From contig JBGTQJ010000061.1 in the NCBI GenBank assembly GCA_041941305.1, positions 1-56,375 of the forward strand: DNA of 56,375 nt. Reading direction: 5' to 3'. Positions 1 through 8,000 of this stretch are shown here, in pieces. A program made the position numbers and the translations under genes. Source of the stretch: JANSWP01 sp041941305 (GTDB taxonomy: Bacteria > Bacteroidota > Bacteroidia > Chitinophagales > Saprospiraceae). A model generated the notes under the pieces. That model did no database searches. It had not been told where the DNA came from and was given only the letters and a program-made list of their open reading frames with translations. Every line of letters begins with the position of its first letter. The first letter of the stretch is position 1.

Positions 1-1
1 A

Positions 2-97
2 GATCTCCATCGTGAGGGAAGTGAACTGACGATTGATGCAACACAGAAGGTAAGAATCACAATATTAATAAGTTTCAAAACAGCCATCTTGAACTAA
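2..97 (+). CDS. C-terminal tail of a gene cut by the window edge
   Basis: An open frame enters from the left edge and stops with TAA at 95-97, giving about 31 residues that begin DLHREGSELTIDATQ. The first half reads like ordinary protein sequence, and the last part is more hydrophobic. The family cannot be recognised from so little. It could also be a chance frame. Confidence 0.3.
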   Translation, partial: DLHREGSELTIDATQKVRITILISFKTAILN

Positions 98-152
98 TAG
101 TTAAGTAGCTTTCAATGATATAATTTTAATAAGTGTTTTAAGGAAAACATAT

Positions 153-254
153 ATGAAAGAATTATTCATGTCATTTTTTATGTTATCATCTTCTCAAATT
201 GCGTATGTTGGTGATTTTGATAAAAATTTATCATTTAAAGAAAACATTTATTAA
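153..254 (+). CDS. Possible 33-residue peptide
   Basis: ATG at 153 is preceded by a purine-rich AAGGAAAA stretch at about 140-147, and the frame stops at 252-254. The product starts MKELFMSFFMLSS, mildly hydrophobic and vaguely signal-like. It lies 11 bp before another short ORF (266-451) in the same direction. No family is recognisable; both may be remnants in an AT-rich gap. Confidence 0.2.
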   Translation: MKELFMSFFMLSSSQIAYVGDFDKNLSFKENIY

Positions 255-265
255 ATAATAATCAC

Positions 266-451
266 ATGGGTTCATCGGTTAGTGTAAATTTAAACACAAA
301 CGATTTGGTTAATTTGGTAGAAGAGAAATATAAATTAAATCCATCCGAAGTTACTGAGATTGTTAAAGAGTGTAACAAAAAAGTTAATAGATTAAACAAA
401 GAAAATAAACTAAAGAGTTTTTATTGCCAAAATTCGGTAGGATGCATATAA
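266..451 (+). CDS. Small hypothetical protein (61 aa)
   Basis: A 61-residue, Lys/Asn/Glu-rich product (starting MGSSVSVNLNTNDL) with a central stretch predicted to be helical (SEVTEIVKECNKKVNRLNKE). No domain is recognised. Its stop codon abuts the stop of the convergent acyltransferase gene at 452, which is compatible with a real gene end. It could equally be a chance ORF in low-GC DNA; conservation would decide. Confidence 0.3.
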   Translation: MGSSVSVNLNTNDLVNLVEEKYKLNPSEVTEIVKECNKKVNRLNKENKLKSFYCQNSVGCI

Positions 452-1933
452 TCAAACTTCCTTTTTCAAGGCCTCTAACATCGAAATCGGAATATCTTTT
501 AAATTCAAAAGAATAAAGCCATCCAGGCAATCTGAGAAATTGGGATCTACATTGAAGCTGATGAAGCGGGCATTGAGTTTGATGTATTGGCGAATGAGTA
601 CAGGGATTCGAAAATGATTGGGTTCAATGTCCTCAATGAGGGTATCGAGAGAAGTCATCTCTTCTCCAAGGTTTTCCATCAGTAGATCAATATCTACTTT
701 TTGAATTTTTGCTTTGAAGGGCTTTCGAGGACGGAGATGCTCTGCCAGTTCGTGATCGTAGAAATGCTTTTTGATAAAGGCGACTATGAGACTTTTGGAA
801 ATTTGTGAGTAATACTTGCTAATACTAACTGGTCCGTAGAGATAACGGTACTGTGGGTTTTTGAGTAAAAAGTATAAGATGCCTTTCCACAAAAGGAAAA
901 GCGGAAGGCGCTTTCGTTGATATTCTGGAATAATGTAAGACCGCCCCAACTCCACTGATTGGCGCATGATATTAAAAAATCCGGCACCTATTTTAAATAC
1001 ACTATTGATGTAAAATCCTTCCAATCCATAACGCTCAAAAATTTCATCGCCCATTCCCATTCGATAGCCACCGATGACTCGTTTAGCTTCCTTGTCCCAG
1101 ATTATCAACTGACGGTAATACAAATCAAATTCGTCCAAATCCCGACTTTTGCCAGTACCCTCCCCTACCTCACGAAAAGTGATTTCGCGAAGGCGCCCAA
1201 TTTCCAAAAGGGTATTCGGAATGTCTTTGGCGCGCACTACAAAAAGCTCATAAATCCCTTGTGCCACGATCAAATTCTCAAAGGTGAGGTTTTCAATTTC
1301 TTCACAAATCAGTTGATTGTCTACAGGCTTGTGAATTTCCTCAATACTTTCAGGCTTTTTAAAGACGGGAATGTTAAAAAACCTTTTAACCTCCAAAGAG
1401 GTACCCAGAGAGAAAATTTTGGACTGAACAAATTTTCGAAAGCGGCTGATTTTTTCAAATTTCTTTTGTTCTTCAACTGAAATCGGATTGCCTATTCTAA
1501 CATTGACCTTAAGCGGTTCTTTTCGATTCCTTTTTATCAATTTTGTGTTCAATCCAGCTTTGAGTACGGGGTGCAGGTCTGCTTCCAGCCGAATGGGTAC
1601 AATTGGCATATCCAATTTCTGAACAACTTTCATGATGCGATTTAGTTGTCCTTGTTTTCCAATGGTTTCAAATCGGCTTGTGGAGAAATGAATGGTCAAT
1701 GCAGCAGGTTTATGCTCTTCTTTTGCCTTGTGTAATTTTTTGAATAAATCCTTTAAAAACTGCGGATGTAAAGCGTTGTTCCTTAGTAGATATGCTTTGG
1801 GAATTTTGCTATAAATAACAGATGCAGATATTTCATTTTGATCAAAAACATACCTCAAAACCGCTTCGTTGTAATCCTCAAAAAGGTGATTGACCAAACA
1901 TAAAAAAGTACCCTCTTTGGGCAGTCGCTTCAA
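452..1933 (-). CDS. PlsC-GNAT fusion acyltransferase (GlsF/OlsB-like) with degenerate PlsC half
   Basis: The C-terminal half (about residues 200-400) resembles the OlsB/GlsB GNAT acyltransferases, which attach a 3-hydroxy fatty acid to an amino acid (glycine or ornithine lipid synthesis); the stretches LREITFREVGEG, DEFDLYYRQLIIWD and VIGGYRMG are typical. The N-terminal ~190 residues align by eye with the lysophospholipid acyltransferase (PlsC/GlsA) partner of the fused enzymes. Its usual NHPFGxxDG catalytic motif reads NHLFEDYNE, and the usual FPAGEVS-like motif reads IHFSTSRFE. The TTG start at 1933 lies inside the domain: the frame stays open to 2020 and still looks homologous (ILIDIGKGDLKRLPKEG), but has no ATG, GTG or TTG there. 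So either an unusual start is used or the 5' end has been lost. The GNAT half may still work alone. Confidence 0.7.
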   Translation of the reverse strand: MKRLPKEGTFLCLVNHLFEDYNEAVLRYVFDQNEISASVIYSKIPKAYLLRNNALHPQFLKDLFKKLHKAKEEHKPAALTIHFSTSRFETIGKQGQLNRIMKVVQKLDMPIVPIRLEADLHPVLKAGLNTKLIKRNRKEPLKVNVRIGNPISVEEQKKFEKISRFRKFVQSKIFSLGTSLEVKRFFNIPVFKKPESIEEIHKPVDNQLICEEIENLTFENLIVAQGIYELFVVRAKDIPNTLLEIGRLREITFREVGEGTGKSRDLDEFDLYYRQLIIWDKEAKRVIGGYRMGMGDEIFERYGLEGFYINSVFKIGAGFFNIMRQSVELGRSYIIPEYQRKRLPLFLLWKGILYFLLKNPQYRYLYGPVSISKYYSQISKSLIVAFIKKHFYDHELAEHLRPRKPFKAKIQKVDIDLLMENLGEEMTSLDTLIEDIEPNHFRIPVLIRQYIKLNARFISFNVDPNFSDCLDGFILLNLKDIPISMLEALKKEV

Positions 1934-2151
1934 ATCTCCCTTCCCGATATCAATTAGGATATTTTCTTTTTCCAGAATATCCGATTTAATGTTGGTGCTT
2001 GTTTTGATAATCCTGTGATTTTAGGTCAGCAATTTACAAAGCCCTCACGATTTTCGCTGAAAGTTTTGTAAATATGGATTACTTTTCCCGATAATTTAAC
2101 TCAAGTTTACTTAGATCTTAAAGTTTGTTTAAATTCTAATATCATTGTGAA

Positions 2152-2703
2152 ATGAAAAACAAAGTCCTACTTCGACATTCTCCCATCATTATTTTCCTGT
2201 TTATCACTTCTCTGAATTTTGCCCAAACGGATATTACATTCGAATTTCAGGCCTACCCAACAGGCTTAATCCCTGGTCTAAGAATTGAGAAAAACTTTAA
2301 GGAAAAATATGCGGCTCATCTGAGGATTGGGTACAATTGGGTGCGTCACCGCGATCTGGGTGAACACAAAGACGAAAGAGGGGATGGATATGGTTTCACT
2401 CTAGGATACAAACGCTTTTTCAAAGAAGATTACCAGGGTTTTTTCCTCGGAGCAAGGAACGACTTTTGGTGGAATGAAATATCCTGGGAAGATACAGATG
2501 AACAGGGAACCCCTACTTCAGGTCAAACTAAGATTACTGTAGTACAACCTACCCTGGAAGCTGGATTTGCCCTACTCAAAGGCAACTTCCTCTTCACTCC
2601 TACTGCTGCTTTTGGCTTTGAATTTAATGTAAAAACGGAGGGAGAAGCTACTGGTGAAGGACCTATTTTGTTACTGGGTTTTAATTTGGGCTTACGTATT
2701 TGA
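2152..2703 (+). CDS. Small outer-membrane beta-barrel-like protein
   Basis: 183 residues with a signal peptide (hydrophobic IIIFLFITSLNFA, cleavage before QTD). The rest alternates polar and aromatic residues, and the C-terminal strand LLLGFNLGLRI is typical of Bacteroidota 8-stranded barrel proteins. Function unknown. It is divergent from the acyltransferase gene, with 218 bp between them. The last 15 codons, the stop and the 3' flank are duplicated just downstream (2657-2972), leaving a second tail-coding remnant. Confidence 0.6.
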   Translation: MKNKVLLRHSPIIIFLFITSLNFAQTDITFEFQAYPTGLIPGLRIEKNFKEKYAAHLRIGYNWVRHRDLGEHKDERGDGYGFTLGYKRFFKEDYQGFFLGARNDFWWNEISWEDTDEQGTPTSGQTKITVVQPTLEAGFALLKGNFLFTPTAAFGFEFNVKTEGEATGEGPILLLGFNLGLRI

Positions 2704-2972
2704 TGCTATTATACTGTCATGCTGCAATGCTGCAATGCTGCAATGTTGTGTTTTGATTTAAGAATGTTTTAATTCATCGCAGCATTGTAGCATTGTAAAA
2801 TCCTAGAATCAATAAAAGGTCCTATTTTGTTACTGGGTTTTAATCTGGGATACCGTATTTGATATTATTATGCTGTGATGCTGCAATGCTGCGATGATAT
2901 GGTTTGATTTAATTTAATGATATTTTAATTCATCGCAGCGTTGTAGCACTGTAAAATCATAGAATTAATAAA
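2657..2972 (+). repeat. Tandem duplication of gene tail plus hairpin (2 x ~158 bp)
   Basis: Unit 1 (about 2657-2815) holds the last codons of the barrel gene, the stop, and a hairpin made of iterated GCAATGCT words (left arm ~2716-2745, right arm ~2775-2798). Unit 2 (about 2816-2972) repeats it: an in-frame tail KGPILLLGFNLGYRI plus stop, then the same type of hairpin (2869-2898 / 2931-2955). Unit 2 ends at the start codon of the next gene. The same hairpin word recurs at 20166-20240, 23476-23542 and 29466-29501. Confidence 0.8.
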
Positions 2973-4187
2973 ATGCGATCTAAAAGAGTACAATTTACCA
3001 ATGCCAATGGCTATACACTTTCTGCGAAAATAGAGATGCCAGTCAATCAGCATCCGCATACCTTTGCCATTTTTGCGCACTGTTTTACTTGCTCAAAAAA
3101 TTTGCTGGCTGTCCGTCAAATAGGGCGTTCGCTGATCAATGAGGGCATTGCTTTGCTGCGATTTGATTTTACGGGGCTGGGAGAAAGTGAAGGCGATTTT
3201 GCAGACACCAATTTCTCTACCAACTTGAAAGACATCTATGCTGCAGCTGATTTTTTGAAAGAACATTACCAGGCTCCGGAAATATTGATTGGACACTCGC
3301 TGGGAGGAGCTGCCATGTTGCACGCTGCCTGCAATATTGATTCTGTAAAGGCTGTCGCAACGATTGGGGCGCCCTATAATCCCATTCATGTACACCATTT
3401 ATTCAGCGATGATTTGGATACCATTGAGGCAGAAGGACAAGCAGAAGTCAATTTAGGGGGCAGGCAATTTACCGTCAAAAAACAGTTTTTGGATGATTTG
3501 AAGAACCATTCCCCTTTTGAAAAACTCAACAAACTCCGTAAAGCCATTTTGGTACTTCATTCACCACAAGATAGCACAGTAGAAATTGAAAATGCCGCAA
3601 AAATTTATCAAGCTGCTTTTCACCCTAAAAGTTTTTTGACTTTGGACGGGGCAGATCATTTGCTTAGTAAAAAAGAGGATGCCTTGTATGCCGGAGATAT
3701 GATTGCTTGTTGGGCAAAAAAATACATCAATATCCCCAGAAAGGAAGCACTAAAGGCAGAGAGAGAAGTTGCTGTACGATTGAGTGCAGAAGATGGTTTC
3801 ACAACTGATATTGCAGTCCGAAATCACACCCTCACTGCCGATGAACCTGAAAATGTCGGTGGCAATGATTTTGGTCCGACCCCCTATGATTTGGTTTCTG
3901 CGGGTTTAGGTGCCTGCACAGCCATGACGCTTCACATGTACGCCCGGCGTAAAAAATGGGATCTGAAAGAGGTGACAGTGCATCTGGATCATTACAAAGA
4001 CTATGCGGCAGATTTGGAAAAAATGGATGCCCCTAAAAGTAGGATAGACCATTTTGATCGGGTTATTGAATTGGAAGGGGATTTAGATAACAAACAAAAG
4101 GAAAGGCTATTGGAAATTGCGAATAAATGTCCGGTACATCGAACTTTACATAATGATGTGAAGGTGATTTCGAAGTTGAAGGAATAA
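2973..4187 (+). CDS. Bifunctional alpha/beta hydrolase - OsmC family protein
   Basis: Residues ~1-255 form an alpha/beta hydrolase: nucleophile elbow GHSLGG with Ser109, probable acid Asp200, and His229 in GADHLL. Residues ~265-404 are an OsmC-like thiol peroxidase domain with the two family cysteines, Cys315 (AGLGACTAMTLHMYARRK) and Cys386 (NKCPVHRTL). The fusion is a recurring architecture; a role in detoxifying organic hydroperoxides or reactive acyl compounds is inferred from OsmC. There is no signal peptide, so it is cytoplasmic. It stands alone, closed by a perfect hairpin at 4193-4231. Confidence 0.9.
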   Translation: MRSKRVQFTNANGYTLSAKIEMPVNQHPHTFAIFAHCFTCSKNLLAVRQIGRSLINEGIALLRFDFTGLGESEGDFADTNFSTNLKDIYAAADFLKEHYQAPEILIGHSLGGAAMLHAACNIDSVKAVATIGAPYNPIHVHHLFSDDLDTIEAEGQAEVNLGGRQFTVKKQFLDDLKNHSPFEKLNKLRKAILVLHSPQDSTVEIENAAKIYQAAFHPKSFLTLDGADHLLSKKEDALYAGDMIACWAKKYINIPRKEALKAEREVAVRLSAEDGFTTDIAVRNHTLTADEPENVGGNDFGPTPYDLVSAGLGACTAMTLHMYARRKKWDLKEVTVHLDHYKDYAADLEKMDAPKSRIDHFDRVIELEGDLDNKQKERLLEIANKCPVHRTLHNDVKVISKLKE

Positions 4188-4192
4188 TCTGT

Positions 4193-4231
4193 TTCAGATA
4201 GGAGGCATTTTGAAAATGCCTCCTATCTGAA
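4193..4231 (+). terminator. Perfect 19-bp hairpin after the OsmC-fusion gene
   Basis: Arms 4193-4211 and 4213-4231 are exact complements around a single G; the stem contains GATAGGAGGC. It starts 6 bp after the stop codon. No long T-run follows, so it is a terminator or mRNA-stabilising stem by position and shape. Confidence 0.75.
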
Positions 4232-4290
4232 CGCTTTCTCACCTTGAAATATGGTCTCCAGTAGTACAATCAAATTTTAATGAAAGGATT

Positions 4291-5820
4291 ATGGGAAACC
4301 CTCTAAACAGATTAATCCTATCCTTCGGAGCAGCCAAGCTCCTCCTCCACTTCCTCACCAACACCAACTACGGTTTACACCGGGACGAATTTCTTTACTT
4401 CGACGAAGGGCAAAACCTCGCCTGGGGTTTCATGGAAGTGCCCCCATTTACGCCATTTATTGGAACGATTGCAGATTTATTGGGAGGTAGTGTTTTTGCA
4501 ATTCGACTGTTTCCGGCTCTTGCAGGGACTGCCATCGTGGTGATTGCAGGATTTATTGTCAAAGAATTAGGCGGAAAGAAGTGGGCAATTGTATTTACTT
4601 GTTTGCCTTTGTTACTAAGCATTGCCTTGTGTTGGACCAATACCCTATACCAGCCAGTATCTTTTAACCAGTTTTTTTGGTTTTTGTCTGCTTATTTTTT
4701 ATTCAAAATTGTTAAAACACAAGAAACCAAATATTGGTACTGGCTGGGCATTACTGTTGGTCTGGGCTTTATGAATAAGTATTCGATTGTGTTTTATATA
4801 ACTGCCTTGCTCATCGCTTTTTTGTTGAGCAAACATCGAAAGGTATTCAAATCGAGGTTCCCATACATTGCCTTTGGCATTGCCTTCCTTATTGCACTAC
4901 CGAATATCTTGTGGCAGATCAACCACAATTTTCCAGTTCTGGAACACATGCAGACCTTGAGTCAAAACCAATTGGTTCATGTGAATTGGGGCGGTTATTT
5001 ATGGTCGCAGCTCACTTTTCACTTTGCCTCTTCCTTTGTTTGGATAGCCGGTTTGGTCACCTTATTCACCATAAAAAAATTCAAACCTTTCCGCTTTTTG
5101 GGCATTGCAATGCTTTTGACTGTATTATTGATAGGGGCTTTAAGTGGCAAAAGTTATTACACAGCTGGAGCTTTTTTGATTCTTTTCCCTTTTGGAGGAT
5201 TATACCTTGAAAATTTGATTCAAAAAAACTGGATTCGTTACACCAGCCTGGCTGTTTTTCTGACTGTCGTTTTGCTATTCCTCCCCTTTTCCCTGCCGCT
5301 ATTGAAAATGGACCATATGCTGAACTACTGCGCTTTCATGAAAGAAAACCTGGGTATGGAATCAGAACTGCGCTGGGAAGACGGAAATTACCATGCCCTG
5401 CCCCAGGACATGGCAGATATGAACGGTTGGGAAGAAATGGCACAAAAAGTTGCCCAATTATACCACGGTTTACCTCAAAACAAAAAGGACAGTTGTCTGA
5501 TTTATGGGGGCAGCTATTCACACGCAAGCTCTCTCAATTTCTATCGCAAAAAATACGACCTGCCCAGAATCCATAGTTTCAACAGCAGCTATATCATCTG
5601 GGCACCTACCAAAGTGTTATTCAACAACCAGATCATGGTTGATGACCAATTGCAGACGGCATCCAGTTGGTTTCACAATATGACTTTGGTGGATAGCATT
5701 CAAAATCCATATGCGCGGGAGGAAGGGTATATTTATTATCGGGATTCTGCGAAGATTGATGTGGTGGGGGCGTGGGAGGATATAGTCAGGGAGAGGAAAA
5801 AGACTTTTAACTTTAGGTGA
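4291..5820 (+). CDS. GT39/ArnT-like integral membrane glycosyltransferase
   Basis: 509 residues. The N-terminal half has about ten hydrophobic segments, and a large soluble C-terminal domain begins near residue 340. The first loop carries the Asp-Glu pair (GLHRDEFLYFDEG, D32-E33), the hallmark of PMT/ArnT-type polyprenyl-phosphate-sugar transferases, followed by PPFTPFIG. Enzymes of this group move a sugar from a lipid carrier to lipid or protein on the periplasmic side; the substrate here is unknown. It has its own transcription unit after the 4193-4231 hairpin. Confidence 0.8.
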   Translation: MGNPLNRLILSFGAAKLLLHFLTNTNYGLHRDEFLYFDEGQNLAWGFMEVPPFTPFIGTIADLLGGSVFAIRLFPALAGTAIVVIAGFIVKELGGKKWAIVFTCLPLLLSIALCWTNTLYQPVSFNQFFWFLSAYFLFKIVKTQETKYWYWLGITVGLGFMNKYSIVFYITALLIAFLLSKHRKVFKSRFPYIAFGIAFLIALPNILWQINHNFPVLEHMQTLSQNQLVHVNWGGYLWSQLTFHFASSFVWIAGLVTLFTIKKFKPFRFLGIAMLLTVLLIGALSGKSYYTAGAFLILFPFGGLYLENLIQKNWIRYTSLAVFLTVVLLFLPFSLPLLKMDHMLNYCAFMKENLGMESELRWEDGNYHALPQDMADMNGWEEMAQKVAQLYHGLPQNKKDSCLIYGGSYSHASSLNFYRKKYDLPRIHSFNSSYIIWAPTKVLFNNQIMVDDQLQTASSWFHNMTLVDSIQNPYAREEGYIYYRDSAKIDVVGAWEDIVRERKKTFNFR

Positions 5821-5919
5821 CTATTATTCAATTATTTTGATTTTATGATCATATTATTTTTTAGAATTCATTTTATTTCTCTATAGGAAGAATAACTGAG
5901 AGAGAAAAAAGGAAGATAA

Positions 5920-6120
5920 ATGTCCCAAAAAAGAATATGTCGAGATTCTATTAAACAATGGTATTTGAGCATTTCATTTTTATCTTTAAAGCTGATGATT
6001 TACAACAAGTTTGATAACCAATTCTTTGAAGAATTCTTATATAAGAAGCCCTATGATGAACTTGATTTCACTATTATTGCCTTATTTTACAATAGATTTG
6101 TTAAACTAATGGTAAAATGA
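5920..6120 (+). CDS. Small ORF coupled to the ATPase gene (66 aa)
   Basis: 66 residues, basic N-terminus then hydrophobic/aromatic patches (FFEEFLYKKPYDELDFTIIALF). ATG at 5920 has an AGGAAG sequence about 5 bp upstream. Its stop overlaps the ATPase start as ATGA, the classic translational-coupling arrangement, which argues that it may be real. No domain recognised. It could be a leader or a small partner of the ATPase/TOPRIM pair, or chance. Confidence 0.4.
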   Translation: MSQKRICRDSIKQWYLSISFLSLKLMIYNKFDNQFFEEFLYKKPYDELDFTIIALFYNRFVKLMVK

Positions 6121-7307
6121 AAATTGAAAGCATAAGAATAAAAAACTTTAAGGTTTTTGCTGATGCAAAAATTGATAATCTTCCTCAAATGTGTGTTTTC
6201 CTTGGGGCAAATGGTTCTGGAAAAACTACATTTTTTGAAGTATTCGGTTTTTTGAGCGATGCTTTAAAAAATAATGTCAGCATTGCTATTAATAAAAGAG
6301 GAGGATTCAAGGAAGTAATTTCAAGAAATTCTAATGGAAATATTGAATTTGAAATCAAATTTAGAAATACAGAAGGAGATGGTTCTTTGTCTCCTTTAAT
6401 TACATATCAACTGAACATTGGAGAAAATAAGGGAAAAATTGTAATTGAAAAAGAATTACTCAAATACAGAAGAGGAAATCGAGGACAACCTTGGCATTTT
6501 CTTAATTTTAGCAGAGGTCAGGGTACTGCCATAAAGAATGAAGAAGACTATGGTAAAGCAGGCGTTAAGGAAGAAAGAGAAGAACAACAACTTGATTCAC
6601 CCGATATACTGGCAATAAAAGGTCTTGGGCAGTTTCAAAAATTTAAGGCTGTAAGTTCCTTCAGAAAGTTATTAGAAGGGTGGTACGTTTCCAATTTTCA
6701 AATATCTTCTGCGCAAGCCATTGTTGATACAGGAATTAGTGAACACCTTTCTAGGACAGGTAATAATTTAGCTCAAGTAACAAAGTATATATATGATAAT
6801 CATCCTTCCATTTTTGAAAAAATACTTATCAAGCTAAAAGAAAGAATTCCTGGAATAGAAAAAGTTGAATCAGTAGAAACTGAAGATGGAAGAATTATTC
6901 TCAAATTTCAAGATGGGAGTTTTAAAGACCCTTTCATTGCAAGATATGTTTCCGATGGGACAATAAAAATGTTTGCTTACCTTGTTTTGTTATACGATCC
7001 AGCACCTCACCCTTTATTAGCAATTGAAGAACCTGAAAATTATCTTCATCCGGAGTTATTATTCGAATTGGCTGAAGAACTTAGATATTATTCAAACAAA
7101 GGTGGGCAGGTTTTCATTTCTACTCATTCTCCTGATTTTGTAAATGCTTTAAAAATAGAAGAGCTATTCTGGATTCGAAAAGAAAAAGGTTATTCATCAA
7201 TCATAAAAGCCAAGGACGATCCAATTGTTTCTTCACTTTATAAAAATGGAGATCTCTTAGGATATCTTTGGAAACAAAAGTATTTTAAAGGGAGTGGACC
7301 TAAATAA
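6117..7307 (+). CDS. ABC-type (RecF/OLD-like, AAA_21) ATPase
   Basis: 396-residue ATPase that begins like a RecF/SMC-type protein (MKIESIRIKNFKVFADAKI). Walker A is GANGSGKTT (residues ~30-38), Walker B with catalytic Glu is LLAIEEPENYLHPE (~300-313), and the H-loop is ISTHSPDF (~335); the middle is a variable insert. Immediately downstream is a TOPRIM-like DUF4276 protein. ATPase-plus-TOPRIM pairs (OLD/Gabija, PARIS, AbiL/RloAB) are phage-defence modules, and this pair probably works likewise. Base composition is clearly more AT-rich than the metabolic genes around it, suggesting transfer. Confidence 0.88.
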   Translation: MKIESIRIKNFKVFADAKIDNLPQMCVFLGANGSGKTTFFEVFGFLSDALKNNVSIAINKRGGFKEVISRNSNGNIEFEIKFRNTEGDGSLSPLITYQLNIGENKGKIVIEKELLKYRRGNRGQPWHFLNFSRGQGTAIKNEEDYGKAGVKEEREEQQLDSPDILAIKGLGQFQKFKAVSSFRKLLEGWYVSNFQISSAQAIVDTGISEHLSRTGNNLAQVTKYIYDNHPSIFEKILIKLKERIPGIEKVESVETEDGRIILKFQDGSFKDPFIARYVSDGTIKMFAYLVLLYDPAPHPLLAIEEPENYLHPELLFELAEELRYYSNKGGQVFISTHSPDFVNALKIEELFWIRKEKGYSSIIKAKDDPIVSSLYKNGDLLGYLWKQKYFKGSGPK

Positions 7308-7327
7308 ATCAGATCGAAACCAATAGA

Positions 7328-7903
7328 ATGAAGAACGAGCATATTGAATTTCTCCTCGAAGAACCTTCGATGGAAAATTGTCTAATCGAGATCCTTCCTC
7401 AAATCTTGCCTCAGGGTTATGAATTAAATGTAAATTGCTTTTTAAGACCTCATCAGGGAAAAAGCGATCTCAAAAAATCCATTCCTTCTAAAATAAAAAC
7501 CTTTTCAAACTTCTATTTGCCATCAAAAATAATAATAGTTCAAGATCAAGATTCCAATGACTGTAAAAAACTTAAACAACATATTCTAGACTTATGTGAA
7601 CAAAATGGAAATTGCCCAGTAATGGTAAGAATTTCTTGCAGAGAACTTGAGAATTGGTATTTAGGAGATATGGATGCAATTGAGAAAGTTTATCCAAAAT
7701 TTAAAGCTAGGTCGCATCGATATCGTTCAAAATTCAGAAATGTTGACAACTGTTTTGGTTCTCAAGAATTGTTTAGAATAATAGATGGATTCCAAAAAGG
7801 ATTTGCCTCAAAAAACATTCCAAAGCATATGGATATTGATTCTAATCGTTCAACAAGTTTTAAGCACTTTATCTCTGGTACTAAAAAGTTTTTGGACAGT
7901 TAA
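7328..7903 (+). CDS. DUF4276-like TOPRIM-type protein, partner of the ATPase
   Basis: 191 residues. An N-terminal glutamate pair (FLLEEPSMEN, E11/E12) and an Asp-x-Asp in IIIVQDQDSNDC (D73, D75) fit the acidic metal-binding residues of TOPRIM domains; RELENWYLGD (105-114) is a signature I associate with DUF4276. The gene is 20 bp after the ATPase and in the same direction. By analogy with other ATPase/TOPRIM pairs it is the likely nuclease effector, held or triggered by the ATPase. The activity and the target are inference. Confidence 0.75.
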   Translation: MKNEHIEFLLEEPSMENCLIEILPQILPQGYELNVNCFLRPHQGKSDLKKSIPSKIKTFSNFYLPSKIIIVQDQDSNDCKKLKQHILDLCEQNGNCPVMVRISCRELENWYLGDMDAIEKVYPKFKARSHRYRSKFRNVDNCFGSQELFRIIDGFQKGFASKNIPKHMDIDSNRSTSFKHFISGTKKFLDS

Positions 7904-7952
7904 TTTCCTTTATTTACTATTATTAGAATAATTCTCTTACAAGTTTATTCTA

Positions 7953-8000
7953 TTGACATTTCAAAAATAACACTTAATTTTGTCAACAAATCAAAGTGTT
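7953..8000 (+). promoter_or_regulatory. Promoter and inverted-repeat operator of the XRE/ImmA-PIN pair
   Basis: TTGAC at 7953 and TAATTTTG at 7975-7982 match the Bacteroidota -33 (TTG) and -7 (TAnnTTTG) pattern. An inverted repeat AACACTT (7969-7975) / AAGTGTT (7994-8000) flanks the -7 box and ends exactly at the ATG at 8001. This is the layout expected for autoregulation by an XRE-type protein, and it supports the 8001 start over the TTG at 7980, which lies inside the operator. Confidence 0.55.

Noticed and set aside
959..1480. 173-residue frame on the plus strand inside the acyltransferase gene
   Set aside because: Fully antisense to a gene with recognisable domains; its composition is that of a reverse-strand shadow.
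6117..7903. Naming the ATPase/TOPRIM pair as PARIS or Gabija
   Set aside because: The second protein looks like DUF4276, not the DUF4435 or UvrD-like partner of those systems; only a general defence analogy is supported.
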